Origin: Planctomycetota bacterium
Lineage (GTDB): Bacteria > Planctomycetota > Phycisphaerae > Sedimentisphaerales > Anaerohalosphaeraceae
DNA length: 64,000 nucleotides
Direction: 5' to 3'
Assembly (NCBI GenBank): GCA_013349435.1
Contig: DUZQ01000006.1
Coordinates: forward strand, 1 to 64,000
A program made the position numbers and the translations under genes. Numbering within the stretch: position 1 is the first letter of the stretch; every line of letters begins with the position of its first letter. Under the pieces are notes generated by a model. The model had not been told where the DNA came from, made no database searches, and was given only the letters and a program-made list of their open reading frames with translations. Below are positions 29,770-39,897 of this stretch, piece by piece.

Positions 29770-30170
29770 CTATTTTCTCCTTCTACATTTGACAAAAATA
29801 ATGCTTAGTAATCTTTAAACAATCGGTAATTATAGTGTTATCGGCAGCAAAAGCAAGCCTTATTAGACGTAATTTGACGATTTTTTGGCGACCGGTTATC
29901 TTTTTGACAATATCACCTTTTTGAGGGCGGCAAGGTTTATCGCGGAGAAATCCTTATGTGCGTGGCGGTCGGCAATAAAGTCAAGGTTTCGGCAGTCTGT
30001 TCGATGCTTACGTTAGCAAAGAGAATCCGTACCACACCACTATTGGTATGAGCAGGGATATACTCCTGATAGAACCCGTCAGTGACGGATTTGTTGTATC
30101 GAGCGCCGAATTTCTGTTGTATTTGTTAACAAAATGAATATAATAGAATACGGGTTAAAAGAATAATTGT

Positions 30171-30869
30171 ATGAGGATAGTCGGGCCGAAAACTTTGAAG
30201 CTTGCGGCATTTCTGGTGTTGTTTATTTTGCCGTTGTTGCAGCTTCGCATATATGCAGCCTGCCTGGCCGATTGCACGCCGCGCCTGGCCTTTCTGGTTT
30301 TTTGTTTTTTGCTCGGCCCTTTGCTGGGCATTGCAAGTATTCTCCGTATAAAAAAAGATAAGCGCCTGGTTTTCAAAATAATAGTAATCTACATCGCGGT
30401 TCTGTCGCTTATAACATCCGGATACATTGCAGCGGCGAAAAGTTTCACCCGTGTTGACTGTGAGAAAAATCTGCGGATTATTTCACATGCGATTTGGGCC
30501 TACTGTGAGGATAATAACTGGAGGTTTCCAACGGCTGATAACTGGTGCAGTCTGCTTGTAAAAAATAACGGCATACAGAGGGGACGGTTTATCTGCAAAT
30601 CCGCCGAACGGGGATTGAGCAACTATGCGATTAACCCCAATGCGACACCCACATCGCCGAAGAATATGGTTTTGCTGTTCGAGACCAAAGGGGGCTGGAA
30701 TCAAGCCGGCGGGCCGGAGTTGTTAACTCTGGATAATCATAACGGGGACGGTTGCAATGTCATGTTTGTAAACGGATATGTGGGATTTGTAGAAGCCAGA
30801 TGGGTTGAAGCGCTAAAGTGGAAAATTGAAGACTACGCAAAAGCCCGGCGCACGTCAGGGGTTGAATGA
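30171..30869 (+). CDS. Membrane protein with H-X-DG-like C-terminal motif
   Basis: TM helices, then LTLDNHNGDGCNVMFVNGYVGFVE, resembling the C-terminal motif of planctomycete pseudopilin-associated proteins. Confidence 0.6.
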   Translation: MRIVGPKTLKLAAFLVLFILPLLQLRIYAACLADCTPRLAFLVFCFLLGPLLGIASILRIKKDKRLVFKIIVIYIAVLSLITSGYIAAAKSFTRVDCEKNLRIISHAIWAYCEDNNWRFPTADNWCSLLVKNNGIQRGRFICKSAERGLSNYAINPNATPTSPKNMVLLFETKGGWNQAGGPELLTLDNHNGDGCNVMFVNGYVGFVEARWVEALKWKIEDYAKARRTSGVE

Positions 30870-31148
30870 AAATATCTCTCTTTCTATTTTGCCGATGTAG
30901 AACCTGCCGTCCCGCTGAACGAAGTTTATAACCGTATCAAGTTGCTGATCCACAAAGGGCGTTTCGTTTGCCACAACAGCTAATCCTATCACGGCCCTGG
31001 CCTTGCTGTCGTGGGCTGCCACCTCGGCTACAGAGAAGTTGAACCTGGCCTTGATTCGACCGACAAGACTTTTGACAATTCTTCTTTTGTCCTTTAGCGA
31101 GCTTATGCCGTGCAGATGAATCTGAATTGTTAACAGTCCTGCAATCAT
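30855..31148 (-). CDS. DUF503 (YlxP-like) protein
   Basis: IQIHLHGISSLKDKRRIVKSLVGRIKARFNFSVAEV. Confidence 0.88.
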   Translation of the reverse strand: MIAGLLTIQIHLHGISSLKDKRRIVKSLVGRIKARFNFSVAEVAAHDSKARAVIGLAVVANETPFVDQQLDTVINFVQRDGRFYIGKIEREIFSFNP

Positions 31149-31323
31149 TATATATCTCTAATATCATCTCAACATCTCACCGTCTATCGTTTGCCACATA
31201 CAAACAGGAATTGACAAAGGTCGTTCCATATCAAGACACCGTTCGGCCGCTTCAGCCGCGGCGAGACCGCGTCTCAACGGGTGCGCGGCTCGGCTTCTGT
31301 CAACGATTTACCATCTTACCGCC

Positions 31324-32262
31324 TTATGGCCTTGGATGATATTTTTTGTGTATGCTCCTTAGCCTGTCCTGGTCAACGTGTGTGTAAATCTGGGTGGTGG
31401 CTATATCGACATGGCCTAACATTTCCTGCAGACTTCTAAGGTCGGCTCCGCCTGAGAGCAAATGGCTGGCAAAGCAATGTCGCAATGTATGAACAGTCAT
31501 ATTGGCCGGCATACCCGCCAGTCGGGCGTATTTTTTTACCATTCGCCAGATATCGACCCTGCTCATACCCCGGCCGGTGCGTGAAAGGAAAAGAAAGTCG
31601 GCGCCGGCGGATTTGGCGAGCCTGGGTCGAAATTCCTGCAGATATGTTTTAGTTACTTTTAGGGCCGTTTTGCCGAGTGGAATGATGCGTTCCCTTTTGC
31701 CTTTTCCAAGGCACCGCAGATAGCCGATGGAAAAATTCAGGTCGGAAATCTTAATATTCGCCACCTCCGAGGCCCGCATGCCGGTTGCATAGAGCATTTC
31801 GAGGACGGCCTTGTCACGAAGGTAAAAAGGGTCCTTTTCTGTCGGCGTTTCAAGCAAATCAATTATTTTTTCCTTGCTGCAGACGACGGGAAGTTTCTGC
31901 CAGCATTTAGGCCCTTCAATGATTGCCGTGAAATCTTCGGATACCAGCCCGGTCAATACTCCGAACCGGAGAAGCATCTTCACAGCCACCAGGGCACGGC
32001 TGATTGAAGTCTCGGCTTTTCTTTCCTTGCTAAGCTCTCGCAGATATTGATATATCAACTTAGGTTCGACCTGTGTCAGTTCGGTAACATTTCGACCTGC
32101 ACAGAATTCGGCAAAATTCACAAGGTCCCTGCCGTAAGCCAGGCGTGTATTTTCCGCCAGGCCTGCCTCGACTGTGAGGTAGTCCAGAAAATCGCCTATG
32201 GTTTTGCTTAAAGGATCGGCGTGTAGTTTATCCTGCAAAGTTTGCAATTGTGTTGAAGCCAT
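31324..32262 (-). CDS. xerD: Tyrosine recombinase XerD-like
   Basis: YATGMRASEVANIKISDLN, HTLRHCFASHLLSGGADLRSLQEMLGHVDIATTQIYTHV. Confidence 0.93.
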   Translation of the reverse strand: MASTQLQTLQDKLHADPLSKTIGDFLDYLTVEAGLAENTRLAYGRDLVNFAEFCAGRNVTELTQVEPKLIYQYLRELSKERKAETSISRALVAVKMLLRFGVLTGLVSEDFTAIIEGPKCWQKLPVVCSKEKIIDLLETPTEKDPFYLRDKAVLEMLYATGMRASEVANIKISDLNFSIGYLRCLGKGKRERIIPLGKTALKVTKTYLQEFRPRLAKSAGADFLFLSRTGRGMSRVDIWRMVKKYARLAGMPANMTVHTLRHCFASHLLSGGADLRSLQEMLGHVDIATTQIYTHVDQDRLRSIHKKYHPRP

Positions 32263-32463
32263 AGAAGTTCTTCTGAAAAAGCCATATTACCACTTTATGG
32301 AACATTATCAGACTGATTCACCCTTGTCAATATCGGCTCCTTTTAGCAAATGCCTTTAAGCGGCGACAAAAAAATAAAAAAGCAATTTTGGCTCTTGAGG
32401 TTTCAGCCCGACAGAGATATAATCTTTGAGAACTGAATTGTTGGAAAAAGGGGCAACCAAGAG

Positions 32464-33045
32464 ATGGCCAAAGACAAAGGTTGGTATTTTGCAACGGCAA
32501 TCGGGCTTTTTATGCTTGCCGGGTGCGGCAGCAAACAACAACTTGCTCCGAGTGAACCGGTTTGTCTGCAGACCGCCGATAAGAGCCGAATAATGGAAAT
32601 CACCGAGGACGTGCTGACAAGGATGAATTTCGTCGTTGAAAAGTACGACCTCGAAGCGGGCCTTATGAAAACAAAACCTCTCAGAGCAGGTCAAATCTTC
32701 GAGTTCTGGAGAAGCGACAATGCCGGCCCGGCCGCCGCCGCCGAGGCAAATATGCACAGCATCAGAAGGAGTGTCGTATTGAGGGTCTCTGAAAAGGACG
32801 GCCGGACCTGCACGAGCTGCCTGGCCCAAATTGAAAGGCTTTCACTGCCGGAAAGAGAAATTACCGGCATGAGCTGGCTGTCCGGTATGTTTTCCGACAG
32901 CAGCCGGGTAAGACAGAGGTTAACATTACATCCCGAACAACAGGAGGGTATGGCCTGGATTGACCTGGGGCCGGACCCGGAACTTGAAAGAAAGATTCTG
33001 GCTTTAATAGAAAAAAAGTTTACAGAGCTTGAGGGACCGGGATAG
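32464..33045 (+). CDS. Lipoprotein, function unknown
   Basis: Signal peptide with lipobox MLAGC. Confidence 0.65.
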   Translation: MAKDKGWYFATAIGLFMLAGCGSKQQLAPSEPVCLQTADKSRIMEITEDVLTRMNFVVEKYDLEAGLMKTKPLRAGQIFEFWRSDNAGPAAAAEANMHSIRRSVVLRVSEKDGRTCTSCLAQIERLSLPEREITGMSWLSGMFSDSSRVRQRLTLHPEQQEGMAWIDLGPDPELERKILALIEKKFTELEGPG

Positions 33046-33046
33046 T

Positions 33047-34030
33047 ATGAGGGTCTTAGTCGCGGGCGGCGCAGGATACATTGGAAGCAATATGACGGCG
33101 ATGTTGGCACGGGCCGGCCACGAACCAATCGTATTCGATAATCTGTCTAAAGGTCATAAAGCAGCGGTCATAGAGTACGAGTTTGTCCAAGGCGATCTGG
33201 CTGATTATGACCTGCTCATAGAAATCCTGAAGAAATACAAAATTGAACTGGTTATGCACTTTGCTGCGCTTATTGAAGCAGGCGAATCGGTCGAATTTCC
33301 GCTGAAATACTACCGTAATAATGTCTGCAATACCCGGAACCTTCTTGGGGCTATGGCCGAGACCGGTGTGAAAAAATTTGTGTTCAGCAGCTCTGCAGCC
33401 GTTTACGGCATACCGCAAAAGATTCCAATCGCCGAAGATACGCCCACCAACCCTATCAATCCTTACGGCCAGACCAAGCTGGATGTCGAAAGGATGTGTC
33501 ATTTTCAAAGCGCAGCAGGCAGGCTCATGTATGCTTCGCTGAGATACTTCAATGCGTGTGGGGCCGGTGCAGACGGCACCTTGGGTGAGGACCATCGGCC
33601 GGAATCACACCTGATACCGCTTACAATCCAGGCGGCGACGGGAAAAAGAAACAATATTGAAATTTACGGCACTGATTACCCCACACCGGACGGAACCTGC
33701 ATACGCGATTACATCCATATCGACGACCTTTGCAGGGCGCATCTGCTCGCATTAGCCAGACTCGATGAACAGGCCGAGCTTATTTACAACCTGGGCAACG
33801 GTGAGGGATATTCGGTTCGTAAGGTTATCGAGACGGTAAAGAAGGTTTCGGGGAAGGATTTTGAGGTTCTCGAAGTTGAGCGCCGGCCCGGCGACCCGCC
33901 TGTACTGACCGCCGATGCATCGAAGGCACGTGCCCAACTCGGCTGGGAGCCGAAAATTGGTAAACTGGAAGATATCGTCGCCGGCGTCTGGATGTGGCAC
34001 AACGAACACCCCAACGGCTACAATGATTAA
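33047..34030 (+). CDS. galE: UDP-glucose 4-epimerase
   Basis: MRVLVAGGAGYIGSNM, SSSAAVYGIPQKIPI, NPYGQTKLDVE, GTCIRDYIHIDDL. Confidence 0.95.
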   Translation: MRVLVAGGAGYIGSNMTAMLARAGHEPIVFDNLSKGHKAAVIEYEFVQGDLADYDLLIEILKKYKIELVMHFAALIEAGESVEFPLKYYRNNVCNTRNLLGAMAETGVKKFVFSSSAAVYGIPQKIPIAEDTPTNPINPYGQTKLDVERMCHFQSAAGRLMYASLRYFNACGAGADGTLGEDHRPESHLIPLTIQAATGKRNNIEIYGTDYPTPDGTCIRDYIHIDDLCRAHLLALARLDEQAELIYNLGNGEGYSVRKVIETVKKVSGKDFEVLEVERRPGDPPVLTADASKARAQLGWEPKIGKLEDIVAGVWMWHNEHPNGYND

Positions 34031-34036
34031 CCAGCA

Positions 34037-34072
34037 ATCGTCATTCTGAGCGAAGCGAAGAATCTCAATCTA
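34037..34072. repeat. Half copy of the dispersed gtcattctgagcgaagcgaagaatctcaat repeat
   Basis: cgtcattctgagcgaagcgaagaatctcaatc, between galE and the ROK gene. Confidence 0.75.
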
Positions 34073-34112
34073 TAAAAATGAAGAAAGTCTTAAAATTGCA
34101 GGATGTTGAATT

Positions 34113-35090
34113 ATGGCTGAATTATTCATAGGAATTGACGTCGGAGCTACAAATGTCAAAATCGGCTGCTTTGACGGCGAGTTGAAACTCATCTCGAAAA
34201 AGTCCATAACAACCGACGCCGAGATGGGCCCCGATATTGTTGTCGGCAATATTACCGAAGCGGTAAAGATGCTCGTTACTGAGTCGGGCCTTTCGATAGA
34301 TGACGTCTGTGCAGTGGGTCTGGGAACGCCGGGGCCTGCAAAGTACTCAGAAGGGATTATCCTGTCATCTACCAATATGCCGAAGTTTAAGAACGTCCCG
34401 ATTCGCCGAATGCTGAGCGAAAAACTCGGCAAACCGGTTGTGTTTGATAACGATGCCAACGTTGCGTGCTGGGGTGAGTTTGTAGCGGGGGCCGGCAAAG
34501 AAGTCAATGATATGGTCTTTTTCACGTTAGGCACCGGCATAGGAGGCGCTATTGTCAATCACGGCGAGCTTCTGACCGGCTGTGGTGATAACGCGACTGA
34601 GCTGGGCCATATAATAATCTATCCGGACGGCAGAAGGTGTAACTGTGGCCAGCGTGGGTGCGTTGAGGCTTATGCATCAGCAAGCTGGACGGCGGCAAGG
34701 GCAACTGAAGCCGTCGAGGCAGGTGCCGAATCGAGCCTTAAGAAAGTATTGGATACAAAGGGCGAAATCACGTGTAAGGATGTTTACGAACACCTTGCCC
34801 GGGGAGACCAATTGGCAAAAAAGATAACCGATGAGACGGCCAAGGCACTTGCTGTTCTTTGTATAAATGTACTTCATACAACCGAACCTGAGAGGATTGT
34901 CTTTGCGGGAGGGATGATTGCCGCAGGCGACGTGTTGCTGGACAGGATAAGACATTATTTCAACGAGCATATCTGGATCCTTAAGAAAGAGACGGTCGAA
35001 ATATGCTTTGCGACGTTAGGCGAAGACGCCGGTATCATCGGCGCCGCGGCTTTAGCAAAACATGCAAAGGAGCAGGACCGACTCAATTAG
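34113..35090 (+). CDS. ROK-family sugar kinase (glucokinase-like)
   Basis: FIGIDVGATNVKIG, VVFDNDANVACWGEF, CNCGQRGCVEAYAS. Confidence 0.93.
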   Translation: MAELFIGIDVGATNVKIGCFDGELKLISKKSITTDAEMGPDIVVGNITEAVKMLVTESGLSIDDVCAVGLGTPGPAKYSEGIILSSTNMPKFKNVPIRRMLSEKLGKPVVFDNDANVACWGEFVAGAGKEVNDMVFFTLGTGIGGAIVNHGELLTGCGDNATELGHIIIYPDGRRCNCGQRGCVEAYASASWTAARATEAVEAGAESSLKKVLDTKGEITCKDVYEHLARGDQLAKKITDETAKALAVLCINVLHTTEPERIVFAGGMIAAGDVLLDRIRHYFNEHIWILKKETVEICFATLGEDAGIIGAAALAKHAKEQDRLN

Positions 35091-35104
35091 CGGTTAATTT
35101 GCCT

Positions 35105-35686
35105 ATGAAGAACAAAAGAGTGTATATAATCGCCGGGCCTAATGGGTCGGGTAAAACCACATTTGCAACAAAGTTTCTGCCCAAATTCGCCAGGTGTCCC
35201 AATTTTGTAAATGCTGACCTGATTGCTCAGGGACTTTCACCTTTTTCACCGGGAGCAGCCGCGATAAAGGCGGGCAAACTCGTACTTGAGCAAATCCATC
35301 AGTTCGCAAGTAAAGGTGTTGACTTTTCTTTTGAGACAACACTTGCCGGCAAATTATATGTCAATCTCTTCAAATCTCTCAAAGCAAAAGGGTATAAAAT
35401 TAGTCTCTTCTTTTTGTGGATTCCCAACACCGGCCTGGCCGTATCCCGCATAAAAAACAGGGTCGCCCAGGGTGGTCACCATGTCCCCACTCAGGATGTG
35501 CTTCACCGTTTCGACAGGTCTATCTCGAACTTCTTCAGTTTATATCAACCGGTTTTAGACTCGTGGTTTTTGTTTAATAATGCAGGTGAGGTTCCTGTAT
35601 TGATAGCAGAGAAGAAAAATGGTAAAATTAAAATCATCGATGAAAGTCTATATGATCAAATCGCTAAAAGCAGCGGTGAAATATGA
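35105..35686 (+). CDS. Zeta-toxin-like P-loop kinase
   Basis: VYIIAGPNGSGKTTFATKFLP, NADLIAQGLSPF, FSFETTLAGKLY. Confidence 0.85.
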   Translation: MKNKRVYIIAGPNGSGKTTFATKFLPKFARCPNFVNADLIAQGLSPFSPGAAAIKAGKLVLEQIHQFASKGVDFSFETTLAGKLYVNLFKSLKAKGYKISLFFLWIPNTGLAVSRIKNRVAQGGHHVPTQDVLHRFDRSISNFFSLYQPVLDSWFLFNNAGEVPVLIAEKKNGKIKIIDESLYDQIAKSSGEI

Positions 35687-35880
35687 AAAAGCGGTTAACA
35701 TTACATGATAAGGCCGTATTGGCTATGACAGAAGCCGTCAGGGATGTAATAGAGCAGCATAAAAAGGCAAAGTTGAAGCTTGCCGTGTGGGACTGGAAGA
35801 GGAAAAAGGTTAAATACATATCACCGGCAACAGCCTTACGTAATTACAATAAAGCCCTACAGTCAAAACCCGATGCTTAA
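35683..35880 (+). CDS. Small partner protein, possible antitoxin
   Basis: 65 aa; ATGA overlap with the zeta-like gene. Confidence 0.6.
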   Translation: MKKRLTLHDKAVLAMTEAVRDVIEQHKKAKLKLAVWDWKRKKVKYISPATALRNYNKALQSKPDA

Positions 35881-35926
35881 TTCGCTATAGTTTTTTTAGA
35901 GGCTGCTTTATTAAAACCTTATAGAT

Positions 35927-36016
35927 GTCATTCTGAGTCCCGGCGCGCCGGGAAAGAATCTCAATCCTTCGAGTGCCTGAGATTCTTCACCCCGATAAAT
36001 CGGGGTTCAGAATGAC
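35927..36016. repeat. Dispersed palindromic repeat overlapping the larE 3' end
   Basis: gtcattctgag...aatctcaat...ctgagattctt...ttcagaatgac. Confidence 0.8.
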
Positions 36017-36861
36017 GATTTTGGTATCTTTTGACTTTGTTGTTTTTCCTGTTCAGTCAGGGCATCGTTGAGAGAACCGGAGCGGAAGCCCTGCAGGTCA
36101 ACCGTTACGTATTTGAAGCCCAAATCCTTTAGCTTTTCAATTATCTTCGACCGCATTTGTTTTGATATGATTTTTTCAATTTGTTCGGTTGGTACTTCTA
36201 TACGTGCAATGTCGCCGTGATGACGGACGCGGAACTCAAGAAAACCCAGGGAGCGGATGAAGCCCTCTGCTTCTTCGACCTGTTTTAATCTTTGTTCTGT
36301 AATTTCAAGGCCGTAGCTTAACCTTGATGCAAGACACGGTGAGGCCGGTAAATCGGCGGTGGCCAAATTCAACCGCCTGCTAAGTTTGCGGATATCGGCT
36401 TTTGTCAGTTTCGCCTCCAGCAAAGGCGAGCGGATTCCGAAAACCTTAGCGGCTCGGTTGCCCGGCCTGAAATCATCCTTATCATCGAAGTTACACCCGC
36501 AAAGAACCGCCTCAAATTGCTCAGCCTCGGCGATTTTGGTAAGCAGTCCGTACAGATGTGACTTGCAATGAAAACATCTGTCGGCCTTGTTGGCTGAATA
36601 AGCGTCATCATCGAGTTCACTTAACGGAATTTCCCTGATATTTGCCCCGATACTTTGAGCCATCTCTACAGCCTGCTTGTGCTGGCCGGCGGCAAGTGAT
36701 GCGCTTACGCCGATACACGCCAGGACGTTATCTGCGCCTAAGGTATCGACCGCCGATTTGAGAAGAAACGTACTATCTACTCCCCCCGAATAGGCAATAA
36801 GCACCTTACCGAAAGAGACGAGGATTTCCCTGAGCGAATTGTACTTAGCCTCGATATCCAC
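36007..36861 (-). CDS. larE: ATP-dependent sacrificial sulfur transferase LarE
   Basis: VLIAYSGGVDSTFLLKSAV, ADRCFHCKSHLYG, PCLASRLSYG. The track start at 36945 lies upstream of the tRNA; GTG 36861 is the first plausible start after it. Confidence 0.9.
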   Translation of the reverse strand: MDIEAKYNSLREILVSFGKVLIAYSGGVDSTFLLKSAVDTLGADNVLACIGVSASLAAGQHKQAVEMAQSIGANIREIPLSELDDDAYSANKADRCFHCKSHLYGLLTKIAEAEQFEAVLCGCNFDDKDDFRPGNRAAKVFGIRSPLLEAKLTKADIRKLSRRLNLATADLPASPCLASRLSYGLEITEQRLKQVEEAEGFIRSLGFLEFRVRHHGDIARIEVPTEQIEKIISKQMRSKIIEKLKDLGFKYVTVDLQGFRSGSLNDALTEQEKQQSQKIPKSSF

Positions 36862-36863
36862 AC

Positions 36864-36935
36864 AGCCGATGGAGGGGATCGAACCCTCAACCTCAGCTTT
36901 ACGAAAGCTGTGCTCTACCATTGAGCTACATCGGC
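36864..36935 (-). tRNA. tRNA-Thr (CGT)
   Basis: GCCGATGTAGCTCAATGGTAGAGCACAGCTTTCGTAAAGCTGAGGTTGAGGGTTCGATCCCCTCCATCGGCT: cloverleaf with acceptor GCCGATG/CATCGGC, anticodon loop TTCGTAA; CCA not encoded. Confidence 0.95.
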
Positions 36936-37046
36936 AAAAACGCATAAAAACAGATATAATAAGGATTTGTGAAAGCTATAGACATTTGTATATTTTGTAA
37001 TTTTAGCATATTTAGAGGCCCAATGCTGACCAAATGCTGACCGAGG

Positions 37047-37466
37047 TTAGTCTTGAATTGTAGATAAAATATCATTGTCAAAATAAAAGTATTTGTAATT
37101 ATAATATCGATTTGTTTCATAGACCCACTGCTCACTAATTCCAGAAGGCAAAATTGTTCGGTTGATCTCTGTCGGATAACCTATACTTGCTATTAGCTCA
37201 TTTTTTGTCATTCCTAAAGAATACCTCCCCTGCTTAATAGTATTTGCCATATTATCAGAGGGATTGTAATTATCAATGTACCATTGGCGTCTTTTTTGTA
37301 ACATTTCTAAGTACTCATTGTGATAATACGGATTATCCCTGCTTATGTTGCATTGAAGTTTATGAAAATCCTTCCAAGTATTAGCCTCTTTTATCTGTTT
37401 TTGGATGTCAACAGAAGCACAACCTGAAAAAAACACCAATACTATAAAAATTAGCAGCTTTTTCAT
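37047..37466 (-). CDS. Small lipoprotein, BamE/SmpA-like
   Basis: Lipobox FFSGC; IKQGRYSLGMTKNELIASIGYPTEINR...SEQWVYE. Confidence 0.65.
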   Translation of the reverse strand: MKKLLIFIVLVFFSGCASVDIQKQIKEANTWKDFHKLQCNISRDNPYYHNEYLEMLQKRRQWYIDNYNPSDNMANTIKQGRYSLGMTKNELIASIGYPTEINRTILPSGISEQWVYETNRYYNYKYFYFDNDILSTIQD

Positions 37467-37777
37467 TTGACGATTACCGAAATTCTTATAAAATAGCCCT
37501 TCAAGTCATCTCTGCGACACAAACGAACCGCAGGCGGGGAAACCGCAGATACGACACAACACCTTATTATATCAGATAGCGTTATTCTGTAAAGGATTTT
37601 GAACGCCTGGTTACATCGGGGCTTCGGTGTTTTGGTTTGCGGAAAAAGCCGGCCCGGCCCGACAATACGAAAAGCTGTTTACAATCATTCCGCAGGTCGT
37701 TATAAAAGGAGTATGAACAATCACGGGATTTCGGTTATTCAAATATTTTGGCTTTTAATAAGGAATCTGAGCGGGAA

Positions 37778-39880
37778 ATGAGTTTAGAGCGTTTTTTCAA
37801 CCCCAAATCAGTTGCCATTGTGGGCGCCTCACGTCAGCCGGGAAAGGTCGGCTACGAAATCCTGACCAATATTGTTGACGCCGGGTACAAGGGCGGGATA
37901 TTCCCCGTAAACCCTAAAACCGACAAGATTGGCCGGTTGAAGTGCTATCGAGACCTTGCCTCCATCGGTGAGATACCTGAGCTGGTTATTGTTGTGATAC
38001 CCGCCGGTTTTGTCCCGGAGGTAATGAACCAATGTGCCAAGATTGGTGTAAAGGCCGTTGTAATTATCACAGCCGGTTTCAAGGAAGTCAGCGAACAGGG
38101 CCGTCAGCTTGAACAAAAGGTCGCTCAAATCGCAAAACAGGCCGGTATCAGGGTCATCGGACCGAATTGTCTGGGGGTCGTAGCCACCACCAACAAGCTG
38201 AATGCCAGTTTCGGCGGCGAACTCCCAAAAGAAGGGTCTATCGGGTATCTGTCTCAGTCCGGGGCGCTGCTGGCCGCTATTTTGGATATGGCAAATGCCA
38301 ACGGAATCGGTTTCAGCAAGCTTGTCAGCATCGGCAATAAAGCAGACGTGGATGAATTGGATGTGATTGAATCGCTCGGCCGGGATACGGATACCAAAGT
38401 CATTGCCGGGTATCTTGAAAGTATCTCAAATGGAGGTGATTTTGTAAGACAAGCTGAGCGGATTTCACAGACAAAACCGATAATACTGATGAAATCCGGC
38501 TCTACGGGAGCAGGTGCCAAGGCAGCTTCAAGTCATACGGGCAGCCTTACCGGCAGTGAGACGGCTTACGAGTGTGTTTTCGGTCGGGCGGGAATCATCC
38601 GGTGCAACTCGATAAAGGCGCAATTCGATTTTGCCCAGGCCCTGGCAAACCAGCCCCTGCCGAAGGGACCCGCTGTCGCAGTCATAACCAACGCCGGCGG
38701 GCCTGGTATTATGGCTGCTGATGCCATTGAACAGCAGGGACTGGTCTTTGCAAAACTCGCTGATGAAACCATCAGCAAACTAACAGCGAAATTGCCCTCC
38801 GCCGCAAACGTACAAAATCCTATAGACGTACTGGGTGATGCCCTTGCAGACCGGTACGAGTTTGCCCTTGACGTAGTTCTTGATGACCCTAATGTGGATA
38901 CCGTATTAGTCCTTCTTACCCCACAAGCGATGACCGCTTCGGCGGCAACCGCCGAGGCAATCGTCAAAGTAACGAGCCAAAAGACTAAAAAGCCCGTTTT
39001 GGCTTGTTTCTTAGGCGCCGGTAAGGTACAAGACGGCATTAATATCCTGCAAAAAGGCATTATCCCACAGTACGATTCTCCTGAAAGTGCCGTCAACACT
39101 ATCAAAGCGATAACCGACTATGTCAGGTGGCGGAACAGGCCGAAACGCATCATCAAACTGTTTGCTGTGAACCGGAGAAAAGTTCAAAATGTAATTGAAC
39201 GCCACCTGAGAACACAGTCACACCAGATTGGCGAGGCCGAATCGAAGGAAATACTCGAAGCATACGGCTTTGTTACACCAAAAGGCTCTATCGCAACCAC
39301 AGCCGAACAGGCAGCAAGCATAGCCGAACAGCTTGGATATCCGGTAGTCCTGAAAATCTGGTCTCCTGATATCCTTCACAAATCGGATGTTGGTGGAGTT
39401 AAACTGGGTATCAGGACCGCACAGGAAGTAAAAGACGCCTTTGACCTGATGATGTATAGAATACCAACTAAAATTCCGAACGCCGACATTCTGGGCGTTC
39501 TTGTTCAGCAGATGTGTCAAAAAGGTAAAGAAGTAATCTTAGGTATGCACCGGGACCCACACTTTGGGCCTTTGATGATGTTCGGTATGGGAGGTACAAT
39601 GGTCGAAGTGCTTAAGGATGTGTCTTTTTATCTTGCGCCGATAACTTCGGATGAGGCAAAACAAATGCTTGTGAGCACCAAAACCTACAAAATGTTACAG
39701 GGCGTTCGCGGCGAAGAAGGTGTGGACATTGACGCCATTTCCGAGGGTCTGCAGCGGTTAAGCCAACTGGTAACTGAATTTCCTCAAATACAGGAGATGG
39801 ATATAAACCCGTTTGTTGTCGGGCCGGAAGGTACGACACCTATCGCCGTTGACGCCAGGATAAGCGTCCAGCAAACTTGA
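37778..39880 (+). CDS. ADP-forming acetate/acyl-CoA ligase, alpha-beta fusion
   Basis: FFNPKSVAIVGASRQPGKVGYEI, GPNCLGV, GYLSQSGALL, ASSHTGSLTGS; C-terminal ATP-grasp YPVVLKIWSPDILHKSDVGGVKLGI. Confidence 0.93.
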   Translation: MSLERFFNPKSVAIVGASRQPGKVGYEILTNIVDAGYKGGIFPVNPKTDKIGRLKCYRDLASIGEIPELVIVVIPAGFVPEVMNQCAKIGVKAVVIITAGFKEVSEQGRQLEQKVAQIAKQAGIRVIGPNCLGVVATTNKLNASFGGELPKEGSIGYLSQSGALLAAILDMANANGIGFSKLVSIGNKADVDELDVIESLGRDTDTKVIAGYLESISNGGDFVRQAERISQTKPIILMKSGSTGAGAKAASSHTGSLTGSETAYECVFGRAGIIRCNSIKAQFDFAQALANQPLPKGPAVAVITNAGGPGIMAADAIEQQGLVFAKLADETISKLTAKLPSAANVQNPIDVLGDALADRYEFALDVVLDDPNVDTVLVLLTPQAMTASAATAEAIVKVTSQKTKKPVLACFLGAGKVQDGINILQKGIIPQYDSPESAVNTIKAITDYVRWRNRPKRIIKLFAVNRRKVQNVIERHLRTQSHQIGEAESKEILEAYGFVTPKGSIATTAEQAASIAEQLGYPVVLKIWSPDILHKSDVGGVKLGIRTAQEVKDAFDLMMYRIPTKIPNADILGVLVQQMCQKGKEVILGMHRDPHFGPLMMFGMGGTMVEVLKDVSFYLAPITSDEAKQMLVSTKTYKMLQGVRGEEGVDIDAISEGLQRLSQLVTEFPQIQEMDINPFVVGPEGTTPIAVDARISVQQT

Positions 39881-39897
39881 CAGGGAAGGAAAATAAA

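Noticed and set aside
31324-32262. Integrative element around the tyrosine recombinase
   Set aside because: Reads as housekeeping XerD, with no phage or cargo genes and no visible att repeats nearby.
36862-36945. N-terminal 28 aa of the larE ORF as real protein
   Set aside because: Sequence is a tRNA-Thr gene plus flank; the MVEHSFRKAEVEGSIPS string is a typical tRNA translation artefact.
36990-37050. att-like direct repeat aatgctgaccaaatgctgacc near the tRNA
   Set aside because: Only a short tandem 8-bp duplication, no second copy of the tRNA 3' end and no integrase adjacent.
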